The notes beneath the pieces are model-generated. The model searched no databases, was not told the origin of the DNA, and saw nothing but the letters and a program-made list of their open reading frames with translations. The translations under genes were made by a program, and so were the position numbers. 64,000 nt of DNA from Xanthobacteraceae bacterium. GTDB taxonomy: Bacteria > Pseudomonadota > Alphaproteobacteria > Rhizobiales > Xanthobacteraceae. The DNA lies in the NCBI GenBank assembly GCA_023954195.1, contig JAMLIK010000003.1:62001-126000 (forward strand). The letters run 5' to 3'. Positions 47,038-55,777 of this stretch are shown here, one piece after another; positions within the stretch are counted from its first letter, which is position 1; every line of letters starts with the position of its first letter.

Positions 47038-47112
47038 GCCGATTGACAGCATGACGGCCGCCACGGTCATCGAGATCGCGGATCGGCGCGTGAAGAGTGG
47101 CGCAAACGTCAT
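47026..47112 (-). pseudogene. 5' end of an exported-protein gene truncated by IS21
   Basis: An ATG at 47112 overlaps the SDR stop codon (TGATG), as expected for the next gene of that operon. The host-derived part reads MTFAPLFTRRSAISMTVAA..., a signal-peptide-like start with a twin arginine, and then enters the IS21 end at 47036. The rest of the gene is absent on the other side of the IS. Confidence 0.6.
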
Positions 47113-47879
47113 CAGTGCGCTGTGAAACCGCCATCGACCGGCAGCGCGGCGCCGATCACGAAACTGGCCGCCGGGCTGCACAGCCAGAGCACGGCCGCGG
47201 CGATTTCCTCGGAACGTCCGAGGCGACCGATCGGCTGCTGCTTCATGATCTCGGCCATCGCATCCGATTGACCCTCCAGCATCGCCTGCACCATCGGCGT
47301 GTCGATCGTGCCGGGACAGATCGCATTGATGCGGATGCCGCGCGGCGCATATTCGACGCCCGCGCTTTTGGTCATCCCGATCACGGCATGTTTGGTCCCG
47401 TGATAGGCGGCGCGTCCGGGCAATCCGACCAAGCCCCCGAGCGACGAGCAATTGACGATCGCCCCCGAGCCCTGCGATCGCATCACTCTGAGTTCATGCT
47501 TCATGCAGGCCCACACGCCGCGCTGGTTGACGGCGGTGACGCGCTCGAAATTCGCCAGCGGCTCGTCCGCCGCGTCGGACGGGGGCACCTGGATGCCGGC
47601 ATTGTTGAACGCCATGTCGAGCCGGCCATATTCGGCGACCGCCAGGTCGATCATAGCCGCCACCTGCGTTTCATCGGCGACGTCGCAGGCCGTGCCGATC
47701 GCGGCGCCGCCCGCGGCGGCGATCCGCTTCGCTTCCTGCGCGGCGAGATCGCCATCGATGTCGGCCAGCACCACGGATGCGCCATTCTCGGCGAAGGCGC
47801 GCGCGGTCGCGAGCCCCATGCCCTTGGCCGCGCCGGTGACCAGCGCGACCTGATCCTTGAAAACATAGACCGGGTTCAT
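47112..47879 (-). CDS. short-chain dehydrogenase/reductase (SDR)
   Basis: 255 residues, classical SDR. Cofactor motif TGAAKGMG near residue 15, NNAG near 88, catalytic Ser in VNCSSLGG, Tyr and Lys in AAYHGTKHA, and the C-terminal GAALPVDGGFTAH. Asp in VLADIDGD after strand 2 suggests NAD(H) rather than NADP(H). Substrate unknown. The frame is open upstream into the frameshifted aldo/keto reductase, but the SDR starts at the ATG at 47879. Confidence 0.92.
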   Translation of the reverse strand: MNPVYVFKDQVALVTGAAKGMGLATARAFAENGASVVLADIDGDLAAQEAKRIAAAGGAAIGTACDVADETQVAAMIDLAVAEYGRLDMAFNNAGIQVPPSDAADEPLANFERVTAVNQRGVWACMKHELRVMRSQGSGAIVNCSSLGGLVGLPGRAAYHGTKHAVIGMTKSAGVEYAPRGIRINAICPGTIDTPMVQAMLEGQSDAMAEIMKQQPIGRLGRSEEIAAAVLWLCSPAASFVIGAALPVDGGFTAH

Positions 47880-47883
47880 GAGG

Positions 47884-48773
47884 TCAGCCCTCCCGACCGG
47901 CGGCGGCGATCTGCCGCTTCTTGCCGAACACCGGGAAGGCACCGGCCTCTCCGTAGTCGGTGCTGTTCTCCCAACCCTTGAGGGTGTCCATATCGGCATC
48001 GGAGATGACGAAGCCGATGGCGGCATTGTCGCGCATGTGCGCCGCATTGGCCGTCTTGGGTAGCGGGAGCAGGCCGAGCTGGAGGCAATAGCGGATGCAG
48101 AACTGCGCGATGCTGACCCCATAGCGCTGCGCCAGCGCGCCGAGCTGGGCGTTCCTGAGCACGGCGCCATGGGCGACAGGGAGTAGGCTTCGACCAACAG
48201 CCCCTTCGATCGCGAATAGTCGATCAGGTCGAACGGGGTGTTGCCGACATGGGCCAGGACCTGATTGACCATCGGCGCGACGTTGCCGTTGTCGAGCAAA
48301 TTGTCGAGGTCCGCGGCCTCGAAATTCGAGACGCCGATCGCGCGGACCTTGCCGGCGGCGTAGGCTTCTTCGAGCGCGCGCCATGCTTCGAGATTGCCTT
48401 CGAAGAAATGCTCGCCTTCCCGAAACTCTGCCCAGGGCTGCGGGCTGTGAATCAGCAACAGGTCGATATGATCTAGCCCGAGCGCCCGGAGCGACTTGTC
48501 GATGCGGGCGCTTGCCGCAGCGAAGGTCTTGCACTCGGCTGCCAGCTTCGTGGTCACGAAAATCTGGTCGCGGGATACGCCGCTCGCGCGAAGCCCCGCG
48601 CCCACGCCGTGCTCGTTCTCATACGCCTGGGCGGTATCAATGTGGCGATAGCCGATCTCGATGGCTTCGCGTACGACACGTCCGGTATCGGCGTCGGGAA
48701 TGCACCAGGTGCCTAGCCCCAGCTTCGGGATCTTCACCCCGTTTGCGAGAGTATATGTCTCTTCCAGTATCAT
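47884..48773 (-). pseudogene. aldo/keto reductase, frameshifted
   Basis: The N-terminal two-thirds (from 48773) has the AKR signatures: IPKLGLGTW, YRHIDTAQAYENE (Asp, Tyr), VTTKLA (Lys), LLLIHSPQP (His) and AIGVSNFEA. After VEAYS the sequence loses frame. One more G at 48179-48181 (three G instead of four on the plus strand) restores PVAHGAVLRNAQLGALA and the normal C-terminus in the next frame, ending at 47884. As read, the broken frame runs on into the SDR gene. Confidence 0.85.
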
Positions 48774-48784
48774 GCTGCTTACCT

Positions 48785-49030
48785 TCAATCTGTACCCTTC
48801 GGGCCGGGGCCGTACCCCGGCTTCTTGGTGAGCGTGCTCCATCGACCCCGAATGTCAGTCTCGTAGACCTGGGCGGTCCACGCATCGGGCTGGACCTCCT
48901 CGAAGCCGACCGACACCGCTTCATCGCCGTAATTCAGGATACGGGTGACATCCCGGACGATGGCCGCGGACAAATCGCGCTTCTGCGCGTCGGATTTGCC
49001 GGGCCAGAGCTTCACGATGACGTGGGGCAC
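48785..49030 (-). CDS. tautomerase (4-oxalocrotonate tautomerase-like)
   Basis: 81 residues. Pro directly after Met (MPHVIVKLWPGKSDAQK) is the catalytic proline of this superfamily, and the small two-layer fold fits the size. Reaction in this operon unknown; keto-enol isomerisation of a small acid is likely. Confidence 0.85.
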   Translation of the reverse strand: MPHVIVKLWPGKSDAQKRDLSAAIVRDVTRILNYGDEAVSVGFEEVQPDAWTAQVYETDIRGRWSTLTKKPGYGPGPKGTD

Positions 49031-49033
49031 GGA

Positions 49034-49522
49034 CTACTCGCTTCCCAGCGGCGCGAGATATTCCTCGTCCGTCACCTTCTCCATCCAGACGACGTTCTTG
49101 CCGTCGATCGTGTCCTGAATGGCGATGTGGGTCATGCCCTCGTGTGGGGCGGCGCCATGCCAATGCTTGTGCTCGGCGGGACACCACAGGATGTCGCCGG
49201 CGTGGAACTCCAGCTTCGGTCCACCCTCGACCTGGGTCCAGCCGACCCCTTCGGTCACGATCAGCGTCTGGCCAGCGGGATGCGTGTGCCAGGCAGTGCG
49301 AGCGCCGGGTTCGAAGTGGACGATCCCGCCACTCACGCGCGATGGATCGGGGCGCTGGAATGCGCCGGTGACAGTGACCTTGCCGGTGAAATATTCGGGC
49401 GGGCCGTCGACCGTCTTGAGGTCGGCTTTACGGGTGATGTCCATGGTCGTGATTCCTTCCTGTGCCGCGGCGGCACCTGTGGCCGACACGACAGCGGCAA
49501 GGACAATTGCGAGCTTGATCAT
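49034..49522 (-). CDS. exported cupin-domain protein
   Basis: 162 residues. Signal peptide ending near AAA, then one cupin barrel with both motifs: GARTAWHTHPAGQTLIVTEG (metal-binding His residues and Glu) and GDILWCPAEHKHWHGAA. ATG at 49522 has GGAG upstream; a longer frame is less likely. Similar proteins are found with AKR/SDR and LysR genes in quinone- or carbonyl-stress operons. Confidence 0.88.
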   Translation of the reverse strand: MIKLAIVLAAVVSATGAAAAQEGITTMDITRKADLKTVDGPPEYFTGKVTVTGAFQRPDPSRVSGGIVHFEPGARTAWHTHPAGQTLIVTEGVGWTQVEGGPKLEFHAGDILWCPAEHKHWHGAAPHEGMTHIAIQDTIDGKNVVWMEKVTDEEYLAPLGSE

Positions 49523-49629
49523 GATGGCCGGGCTCCAAATCGAGTCGCTCGCCCTAGGCATTGAGCATGGCCATCATTTAGTCGGTCGGGCCGATCCGGA
49601 TTAGCGCCCTCGCAAGCAATGAACTGATG

Positions 49630-49650
49630 AACACAGATCAACAGCGTGTT
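49630..49650. promoter_or_regulatory. candidate LysR-type operator
   Basis: AACAC-N11-GTGTT, a perfect inverted repeat with an 11-base spacer (T-N11-A type), between the divergent cupin operon and the LysR gene. It ends 11 bases before the LysR ATG. Confidence 0.45.
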
Positions 49651-49661
49651 AGTGTGATGCA

Positions 49662-50567
49662 ATGCAGCTAAGCCGGACCGATCTTGCCGATTTCCTCTAC
49701 TTCCTGGCTATCGTCAGACATTCCAATTTCCGTCGCGCGGCCTTGGAAATGGGGGTCACGACCTCGGCACTGAGCCATGCCATCACCGCACTCGAAGCGC
49801 GGCGCGGTGTTCGATTGTTGAACAGAACCACGAGGAGCGTGACGCTCACTGCCGCCGGGGCGGAGCTTCGGGCGTCAATCGAAGGTCCATTGCAGATCGT
49901 TGGCGACGCGGCGGAGAACCTCAACAGGTTCCGGGATGCGCCGATGGGCCGCGTCAGGATCAACATTCTGGAGGATGCGGTCCCGCTTCTGCTCGACCCT
50001 GTCATGCCGATCTTCGTCGACCGCTATCCAGAGGTCGAGGTCGACATCAGTGTGAGCAACCGCCTGATCGATGTCATCGCGAGCGGTTTCGACGCCGGTA
50101 TCCGCTATGGCGGCACCGTGCCGGAAGACATGATCGCGCAGCGGCTGTCGCCGGACATCCGTTGGGTTGCCGCCGCGTCGCCCGTCTATCTCGAACGCTT
50201 CGGTACGCCTACTACGCCACACGATCTGCACAAGCATCGCTGTGTCCGCATCCGCTTGGGTAATGACCAGATCTATCAGTGGGAATTTGAGCGCGGACAA
50301 GAGGCCGTCGCGGTCGCCACACCTGGCCCGCTAACGGTGGATGAAAGCCATGCGGCGATCGGCTTTGGCCTCAGCGGCGTCGGCATGATCTACGGCGCGG
50401 AACCGGTGCTCCGGCCGTATTTGGATCGTGGCAGCTTGAAGGTCGTGCTAAGCGACTGGGCGTCGATGGGCAGCGGGTTTCACGCCTATTATTCCGGTCG
50501 CCGCCAAGTCCCCACTGCATTGCGCCTGCTCATCGATCTCATCCGTGAGATTGCTCCACTCCACTGA
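49662..50567 (+). CDS. LysR-family regulator of the redox operon
   Basis: 301 residues. HTH (about 5-65) with FRRAALEMGVTTSALSHAIT and a LysR effector domain (90-295). Divergent from SDR-AKR-tautomerase-cupin, the standard layout for a LysR regulator and its target. No strong ribosome site. The effector domain resembles the DsdC/PcaQ-unlike, carbonyl-stress type regulators only in a general way. Confidence 0.92.
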   Translation: MQLSRTDLADFLYFLAIVRHSNFRRAALEMGVTTSALSHAITALEARRGVRLLNRTTRSVTLTAAGAELRASIEGPLQIVGDAAENLNRFRDAPMGRVRINILEDAVPLLLDPVMPIFVDRYPEVEVDISVSNRLIDVIASGFDAGIRYGGTVPEDMIAQRLSPDIRWVAAASPVYLERFGTPTTPHDLHKHRCVRIRLGNDQIYQWEFERGQEAVAVATPGPLTVDESHAAIGFGLSGVGMIYGAEPVLRPYLDRGSLKVVLSDWASMGSGFHAYYSGRRQVPTALRLLIDLIREIAPLH

Positions 50568-50647
50568 AGCTTACCGTGCAGGCGTATCACTGTATCACTG
50601 CTCGATCCGTCAGTTGGTTTCTGCCGACGCTCTTGCCCTTCGGGGAC

Positions 50648-50719
50648 GTTGCGGGGGTCCCCGCAGAAGGGGGTGTGTCGGCAACGAGAGTGCCGACCAG
50701 GGGGAAGACTTTTCCCCTC
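50648..50719 (+). repeat. structured intergenic repeat, copy 1
   Basis: About 72 bases closely matching 58811-58882 in the same orientation (about 90% by eye). It starts GTTGCG, contains CCCCGCAGAAGGGGG, then GTGTCGGCAACG...GTGCCGAC and CAGGGGGAAGACTTTTCCCC. Several stems are possible (GTCGGCA with TGCCGAC; GGGGGAA with TTCCCC). Confidence 0.7.
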
Positions 50720-50728
50720 CCACACTCG

Positions 50729-51007
50729 TCAGGAACGCCGGTATCCGCGCATTTCCTCGTCGACGATGGCCTCCACGACCTTCATGTCCATCTCGGCAGC
50801 GGGTAACAGGCGCGCAACCTCGGAAGCAACCTTTGCCCAATGCCAGAACTCAGGCCTGTTCCCTTGTGCGCGGCTACGGGCGGCCAGGCGCTGCGCTTCA
50901 TAATAGGCTTGGCGTTCGTGGTGCGTAATCAGGACGCGGGCGTCCTGCTGCCAGCGTTGGCGCATCCGTCGCCGGCGCTCGATCCAGTCGGTGAGGACAC
51001 GGAGCAT
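50729..51007 (-). CDS. small conserved-looking helical protein
   Basis: 92 residues, mostly helical and basic, with many Arg and Gln; segments such as HHERQAYYEAQRLAARSR and FWHWAKVASEVARLL look conserved. No signal or membrane part. It is convergent with the LysR gene and divergent from the SIR2 operon. Function unknown. Confidence 0.6.
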   Translation of the reverse strand: MLRVLTDWIERRRRMRQRWQQDARVLITHHERQAYYEAQRLAARSRAQGNRPEFWHWAKVASEVARLLPAAEMDMKVVEAIVDEEMRGYRRS

Positions 51008-51170
51008 TTAGTTGCGCTTTCCGATGCGGAAAGAACCGGCAGGAAGGGCGATCATGGTTCGGGAGCCATTCCCCTTTCGACGTCCGCCTGCGCATTCTGG
51101 ATGTACAGCCACCTAGCCGAGCAATTATGGCTCGGTTCTCTGAATGAAGTCCAAATTTCTGAGTTTTGGC

Positions 51171-51203
51171 TATAGTTTAGCAAGCGACTCGTTGGAGGGG
51201 ATA
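51171..51203 (+). promoter_or_regulatory. promoter and ribosome site of the SIR2 operon
   Basis: A TATAGT box at 51171-51176 and GGAGG at 51194-51198, five bases before a GTG. No good -35 is visible. If this box is the promoter, an in-frame ATG at 51144 lies upstream of the transcript, which favours the GTG start. Confidence 0.4.
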
Positions 51204-52790
51204 GTGAACATTTATTGCAGGGGGGCAGCTCGCATCAGGCACATGGCGACTGGCGAGATCTATGAGATCGAGAGTGACGAACTGGATTGGGATGCGGTGG
51301 GCGGCGATGAACGCCAGATGGGGCCGGAAATCCATTATGAAGCGATATTAGAGCATCCCGCGTTGGGGGAGCTTAGATGGTCGCTGTGGGAATATCCCAT
51401 AGGGGCTGAGAACCGTCATGAGACGAATGTGGGAGGGCATGGAGTCCTTGAAGATTTTGAATTCGGCCTTGAACATGATGAGCCTGAGCCGGACGATCAG
51501 GAGGGAAATTTGGACAAACCAGGAGGAGCGGAAGAGCCAAAGCAGACATTCCGTTTCATTCGAGGGAGCGACGCCGATAGTCGCGAATATGATTGGGTCG
51601 AAGGCGCCGATATTGTTCGTAAGGCTCTGGCGGAGTCGTTGAACGCGAAAAATGTCGCTTTCCTACTCGGAGCGGGGTGCTCGTCGCTACGTGTAAACAA
51701 TGCCGAGGTTGGTATTCCAACCATGGCACCGCTTGCCGCAGAATTCACGAAAACGCGCAAAGAGGATGTTGCGGACTTTCCCACGATTGCGGAGCGTAAG
51801 GTGTTCGTCGAGCAACTCGGCATTGATATCAGCGCGAAGGAATATGCTCGTAATCTCGAACGCCTGATGGAACTGCTTCACAGCCTGCGGTTTGCGCTGG
51901 AGCGAAGCGCGCTTGAAGTATCGAAAAAGCAACTGATTGCCGTGGTGTCGGTCATAAAAAAGGTTCAGGCTTTTCTGTGGGAAAAATGCACCAAAGGGGC
52001 CTTTGCCGTCGGTGATCGCGGTGTTCTGAATCTGTATGAAACTTTTTATCGGAAACTCGTTCTGCGTGACCGTTCTCTGCCGCGGCCCTGGGTGTTCACG
52101 ACCAATTATGATCTTTTCAACGAGACGGCTATGGATAGGCTTGGCCTGCCATATGCAAACGGGTTTTCCGGTGTTGTCGAACGCCGCTTCAATCCCGCGA
52201 CTTTTCGGTACGCGTTAGCCGAGCAGCTCGATCTGACAAGCCGAAAATGGTCGGCAGTCGATGGGTTCGCTTATCTCTGCAAGATCCATGGTTCGATAAG
52301 TTGGACGGAGGACGATCACGGTCTCTTCCCGATTAGAGAAACAGCGGCTTCCGAAGTGCCCGGAAAGGTCATGATTTATCCAACGCCAGGGAAGCAGAAT
52401 GCCAGCCTCGGATCGCCTTATGCCGACCTTTTCCGTGAATTCCAGTCGCGGGTCGTCCGGGAACAGAGCGTTCTGTTTACGATGGGGTACGCATTCGGCG
52501 ATGAGCATATCAACAACATCATCTATCAGGCGCTGACGATACCCACGTTCCGACTGGTTATCTTTGTAGACCCCAATCTCGATGGCGATATCGCCAAATT
52601 GAAAGCTCTCAACGATCCCCGGATTTGGATCATAGGGGGTGAAGGCCCGGAAGCGGGACGCAAGGCGCATTACTTCGATACGATTATCGAGCAGTTCATG
52701 CCTCAGCGACCGAGTGAACGCATTGATGAGGCTGTCCGCAAGGTTCTGGATGCGATGGCTCCTTCTCAGAAGAAGGAGGAACAAGAATGA
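51204..52790 (+). CDS. SIR2-domain protein of a SIR2-HerA-type defence operon
   Basis: 528 residues from GTG (start chosen by ribosome site; ATG at 51144 or 51243 also possible). Residues about 14-92 form a separate N-terminal module (MATGEIYEIESDELDWD, MGPEIHYEAILEHP, LRWSLWEYPIGAEN), then an acidic linker. The SIR2 domain follows: GAGCS (156-160), TTNYD (299-303) and KIHGS (360-364), the NAD-binding and catalytic His-bearing motifs. SIR2 proteins in such operons deplete NAD+ on phage infection; the HerA partner assembles with them. The stop overlaps the HerA start. Confidence 0.88.
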   Translation: MNIYCRGAARIRHMATGEIYEIESDELDWDAVGGDERQMGPEIHYEAILEHPALGELRWSLWEYPIGAENRHETNVGGHGVLEDFEFGLEHDEPEPDDQEGNLDKPGGAEEPKQTFRFIRGSDADSREYDWVEGADIVRKALAESLNAKNVAFLLGAGCSSLRVNNAEVGIPTMAPLAAEFTKTRKEDVADFPTIAERKVFVEQLGIDISAKEYARNLERLMELLHSLRFALERSALEVSKKQLIAVVSVIKKVQAFLWEKCTKGAFAVGDRGVLNLYETFYRKLVLRDRSLPRPWVFTTNYDLFNETAMDRLGLPYANGFSGVVERRFNPATFRYALAEQLDLTSRKWSAVDGFAYLCKIHGSISWTEDDHGLFPIRETAASEVPGKVMIYPTPGKQNASLGSPYADLFREFQSRVVREQSVLFTMGYAFGDEHINNIIYQALTIPTFRLVIFVDPNLDGDIAKLKALNDPRIWIIGGEGPEAGRKAHYFDTIIEQFMPQRPSERIDEAVRKVLDAMAPSQKKEEQE

Positions 52791-54811
52791 GCCGTGACGA
52801 CCGAAAGCGGGCTATCGGCAAGGTCGTCTCCGTTGCGGCCGATAAATTTGTCGTCGAGATGCACGCTGGGACCGACAACTTCACGGTCGTCGGATTCGAT
52901 GACGTCCACTACGTGGCTCGCCTCGGCTCCTTTTTAATGATCCCAGCGCAGACGGAGTATGTCGTCGCAGAGGTCGTCGGGCTTCGCGAGCGAGATGTCG
53001 GCAGTTCAGATCGACGCGATGGTGATATGGACAAGGCGTCATCGGCGAAGTTTCTGGATGTCGTACCTGTGGGGATGCTTCCCCAAAAACTAGACGAGAA
53101 ATTTCGGTTCGGTGTGTCTATATTCCCGTCGCTCTACGCCGATGCGCTCTATGCTCTGGACGCCGAACTCGATCGCGTGTTTGAGACGGACGTTCCAAGC
53201 GAGCCAGCTCCGAAGAGGGGAGGACACCCGCCTATCCCGCCGGAGGCAACTCGATTCCGCGCGTTGACAATTGGTCGGTCCGTTATTTTCGACGGCTACG
53301 ATGTGAAGGTTCGAATTGATGACTTCTTCGGAGGTCATACTGCGGTCCTCGGAAATACCGGCAGCGGGAAGTCCTGCACGGTTGCATCCGTGATTCAGTC
53401 GCTGTTCGATAAACCCGACGAGCATCATGCCCGTGGTGCGACGTTCGTAATATTCGACGTCAATGGAGAGTATGCTCGGGCGTTGACGCCCTTGGCGAAC
53501 GGCAACGGAATCGGCGTTTCCCACGTCGTTCTCGATGGAACCGCTGCCGAAGGCCGTTTCCGGCTACCCCACTGGTTTCTTGAACAGTCGGAATGGGAGT
53601 TGCTCCTTCAGGCGAGCGAACGCACTCAGGTGCCAATCCTGCGTATGGCGTTGGGTCTATCGACGCTGTTTTCGGGAGGGAACGCACAGGAACTCAATGG
53701 TATCAAGAATCATATCTTAGCGACCTGCCTCAGTCAGATCCTGCGTGACGACACTGGGAGTCCGTCGAAACACGATCGTATGGTGGGCCTCCTTCAGCGC
53801 TTCAATACTCAGCAAATTAATAATCCAACGATTGCACAGTTCATCAGGATTAATTTCGGCCAGATGGCCAATCCCCAAGGGCTGACAAACTACCTTCTTG
53901 GTGGAGCACAGGGAGGAGGGTTCATTATCGATGGCCTGAAGATGCCTACCTATAAGTCTCTTCCATTTGAATTTTCTGCCCTTGGCGAAGCCCTGGACCT
54001 CGCGATCCTCTATGAGGAAGCGCATGGAAACCGGCAGATACGCGACTACTGCTCCCAGATGATCACCCGATTCAAATCGCTCGAAGAGCGGGCGGAATAT
54101 GCTTTCCTGCGACACGATCTACAGGGTGGTGGTCATGATCCATCCATGGGCACCTTTCTGTCGCAGCTTTTGGGTTTGGTGCAAAATGACGCAAACTGGG
54201 TAAAGCGAAATCAGCTCATCATCATCGACATGAACTCGGTCGAAGATGAAGTGGTAGAACTCGTGGCTTCCGTTCTGGCACGGATGTCGTTTCGTCTTCT
54301 TCGCCAAGCCGATCCACGCAATCGCTTTCCTGTCCATCTGCTTCTCGAAGAGGCGCATCGCTACGTTGCATCCACTCCATCGCGCTATGCGATCGATGCG
54401 AGCCGCGTCTTCGAGCGCATTGCGAAAGAGGGCCGAAAGTACGGCCTTTTCCTCTTGGTCGCATCTCAGCGACCGAGCGAGTTATCGAAGACGGTGCTTT
54501 CGCAGTGCTCAAACTTCGTGATCCACCGAATCCAAAATCCAGATGACCTCTCACATATTCGGCAGATGACACCGTTTATCTCAGATGCCGTTCTAAAGCG
54601 ACTTCCCTCATTGCCAAAGCAGCATGCTTTGGTTTTCGGGACCTCTGTCAATCTTCCGACAACATTCAAGGTCCGCGACGCTGATCCACTTCCTGCAAGC
54701 GATGACGCTAGAATCCGCGATCTTTGGTTCCACGAACAAGGGCGCGCGGCTCAGGTGCTTATTGGCGTGGCGCCTATTCAGCAGGCAGGTGCGGGAGACG
54801 TCTTCGACTAA
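52787..54811 (+). CDS. HerA-type ATPase/translocase
   Basis: 674 residues. N-terminal HAS-barrel-like part, then the FtsK/HerA motor: Walker A GNTGSGKS (189-196), Walker B LIIIDMNSVEDE, LLLEEAHRYV, and an arginine-containing VASQRPSELSKTVLSQC motif close to the end. Strong ribosome site AAGGAGG before the ATG. Overlaps SIR2 by four bases and the exonuclease by one. Hexameric DNA translocase and partner of SIR2. Confidence 0.92.
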   Translation: MSRDDRKRAIGKVVSVAADKFVVEMHAGTDNFTVVGFDDVHYVARLGSFLMIPAQTEYVVAEVVGLRERDVGSSDRRDGDMDKASSAKFLDVVPVGMLPQKLDEKFRFGVSIFPSLYADALYALDAELDRVFETDVPSEPAPKRGGHPPIPPEATRFRALTIGRSVIFDGYDVKVRIDDFFGGHTAVLGNTGSGKSCTVASVIQSLFDKPDEHHARGATFVIFDVNGEYARALTPLANGNGIGVSHVVLDGTAAEGRFRLPHWFLEQSEWELLLQASERTQVPILRMALGLSTLFSGGNAQELNGIKNHILATCLSQILRDDTGSPSKHDRMVGLLQRFNTQQINNPTIAQFIRINFGQMANPQGLTNYLLGGAQGGGFIIDGLKMPTYKSLPFEFSALGEALDLAILYEEAHGNRQIRDYCSQMITRFKSLEERAEYAFLRHDLQGGGHDPSMGTFLSQLLGLVQNDANWVKRNQLIIIDMNSVEDEVVELVASVLARMSFRLLRQADPRNRFPVHLLLEEAHRYVASTPSRYAIDASRVFERIAKEGRKYGLFLLVASQRPSELSKTVLSQCSNFVIHRIQNPDDLSHIRQMTPFISDAVLKRLPSLPKQHALVFGTSVNLPTTFKVRDADPLPASDDARIRDLWFHEQGRAAQVLIGVAPIQQAGAGDVFD

Positions 54812-55704
54812 TGACCAACGCCTCAGATTTGGAAGCTTTCGCTGCGGCGCTCGAAGCCAGCTCGGACTATCGAGTTCTTAGGCGTCTTCGACCTCGCCCC
54901 ACGGTTGAAGGATTCGATGTTGCTGAGACACGCACGGGCCTTATGGTCGATGTTGAGACGACAGGTCTCGATCCGGATCGGGATGAGATCATTGAACTCG
55001 CGATGGTGCCGTTCCGATACGCGCTTGATGGCACGGTTGTAGAGGTCCTGGAGCCTTTCGACCGTCTCCGTGAGCCGAGCAAACCGATTTCGTCCGAAAT
55101 CACTGTGTTGACGGGGATTACGGATGCAATGGTTGCGGGAAAGTCGATTGACCCCTCGGAAGTCACGATGTTTGCTGCGCCGGCGGCTGTAGTCATAGCC
55201 CACAATGCGGCGTTCGATCGGCGCTTTCTGGAGCGCTTCAGCCCTGTGTTTTCAACCAAGCCATGGGCGTGTTCTATGTCGGAGATCGACTGGGCAGCCG
55301 AAGGGTTCGAGGGCGCGAAGCTCTCCTATCTCGCGATGGCTCTAGGCTTTTTTTACGACCGGCATCGAGCTGCGAATGACTGCTTGGCCGCCATTGAGTT
55401 GCTTGCACGCGAGTTACCTCGTGCACGAGCGCCAGCCTTGGCAAAGCTGCTTGAGCGCGCGCGGTTGCCGACCTGGCGGATCTGGGCTGAGAACTCACCA
55501 TTTGAATTCAAGGACCTCCTAAAAGCGAGGGGATATCGTTGGAATGGCGAAGAAAACGGAAAGCCGAGATCTTGGTATGTTGATGTTTCCGACGCTGAGA
55601 AAGAAGCGGAAATCTCTTACCTTGCGCGAGAAATATACCAATATGAAGTAGACGTTCGAACAGTTCGTGTCACCGCCTATGATCGGTTTTCGAACAGAGT
55701 CTAG
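54811..55704 (+). CDS. DEDDh 3'-5' exonuclease (DnaQ-like)
   Basis: 297 residues. All five catalytic residues are visible: Asp47 and Glu49 (MVDVETTGLD), Asp136 (AHNAAFDRRFL), His185 and Asp190 (DRHRAANDCLAA). After the exonuclease fold (about 40-205) comes a C-terminal domain with FKDLLKARGYRWNGEENGKP. The ATG overlaps the HerA stop (TAATG), so it is a true third member of the operon. It could degrade single- or double-stranded ends exposed by HerA (inference). Confidence 0.92.
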   Translation: MTNASDLEAFAAALEASSDYRVLRRLRPRPTVEGFDVAETRTGLMVDVETTGLDPDRDEIIELAMVPFRYALDGTVVEVLEPFDRLREPSKPISSEITVLTGITDAMVAGKSIDPSEVTMFAAPAAVVIAHNAAFDRRFLERFSPVFSTKPWACSMSEIDWAAEGFEGAKLSYLAMALGFFYDRHRAANDCLAAIELLARELPRARAPALAKLLERARLPTWRIWAENSPFEFKDLLKARGYRWNGEENGKPRSWYVDVSDAEKEAEISYLAREIYQYEVDVRTVRVTAYDRFSNRV

Positions 55705-55777
55705 CTCCCTTGGCCGCCGCCGTGATTGCTGAAAAATTAGTTTTGTTGCTGAGCTTCGTTTGTGTGCTGACAGGCAC

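Noticed and set aside
47112-48842. A single 576-codon frame that looks like an AKR-SDR fusion enzyme
   Set aside because: The middle 100 codons are out-of-frame aldo/keto reductase sequence; the true C-terminus is in the next frame and the SDR has its own ATG.
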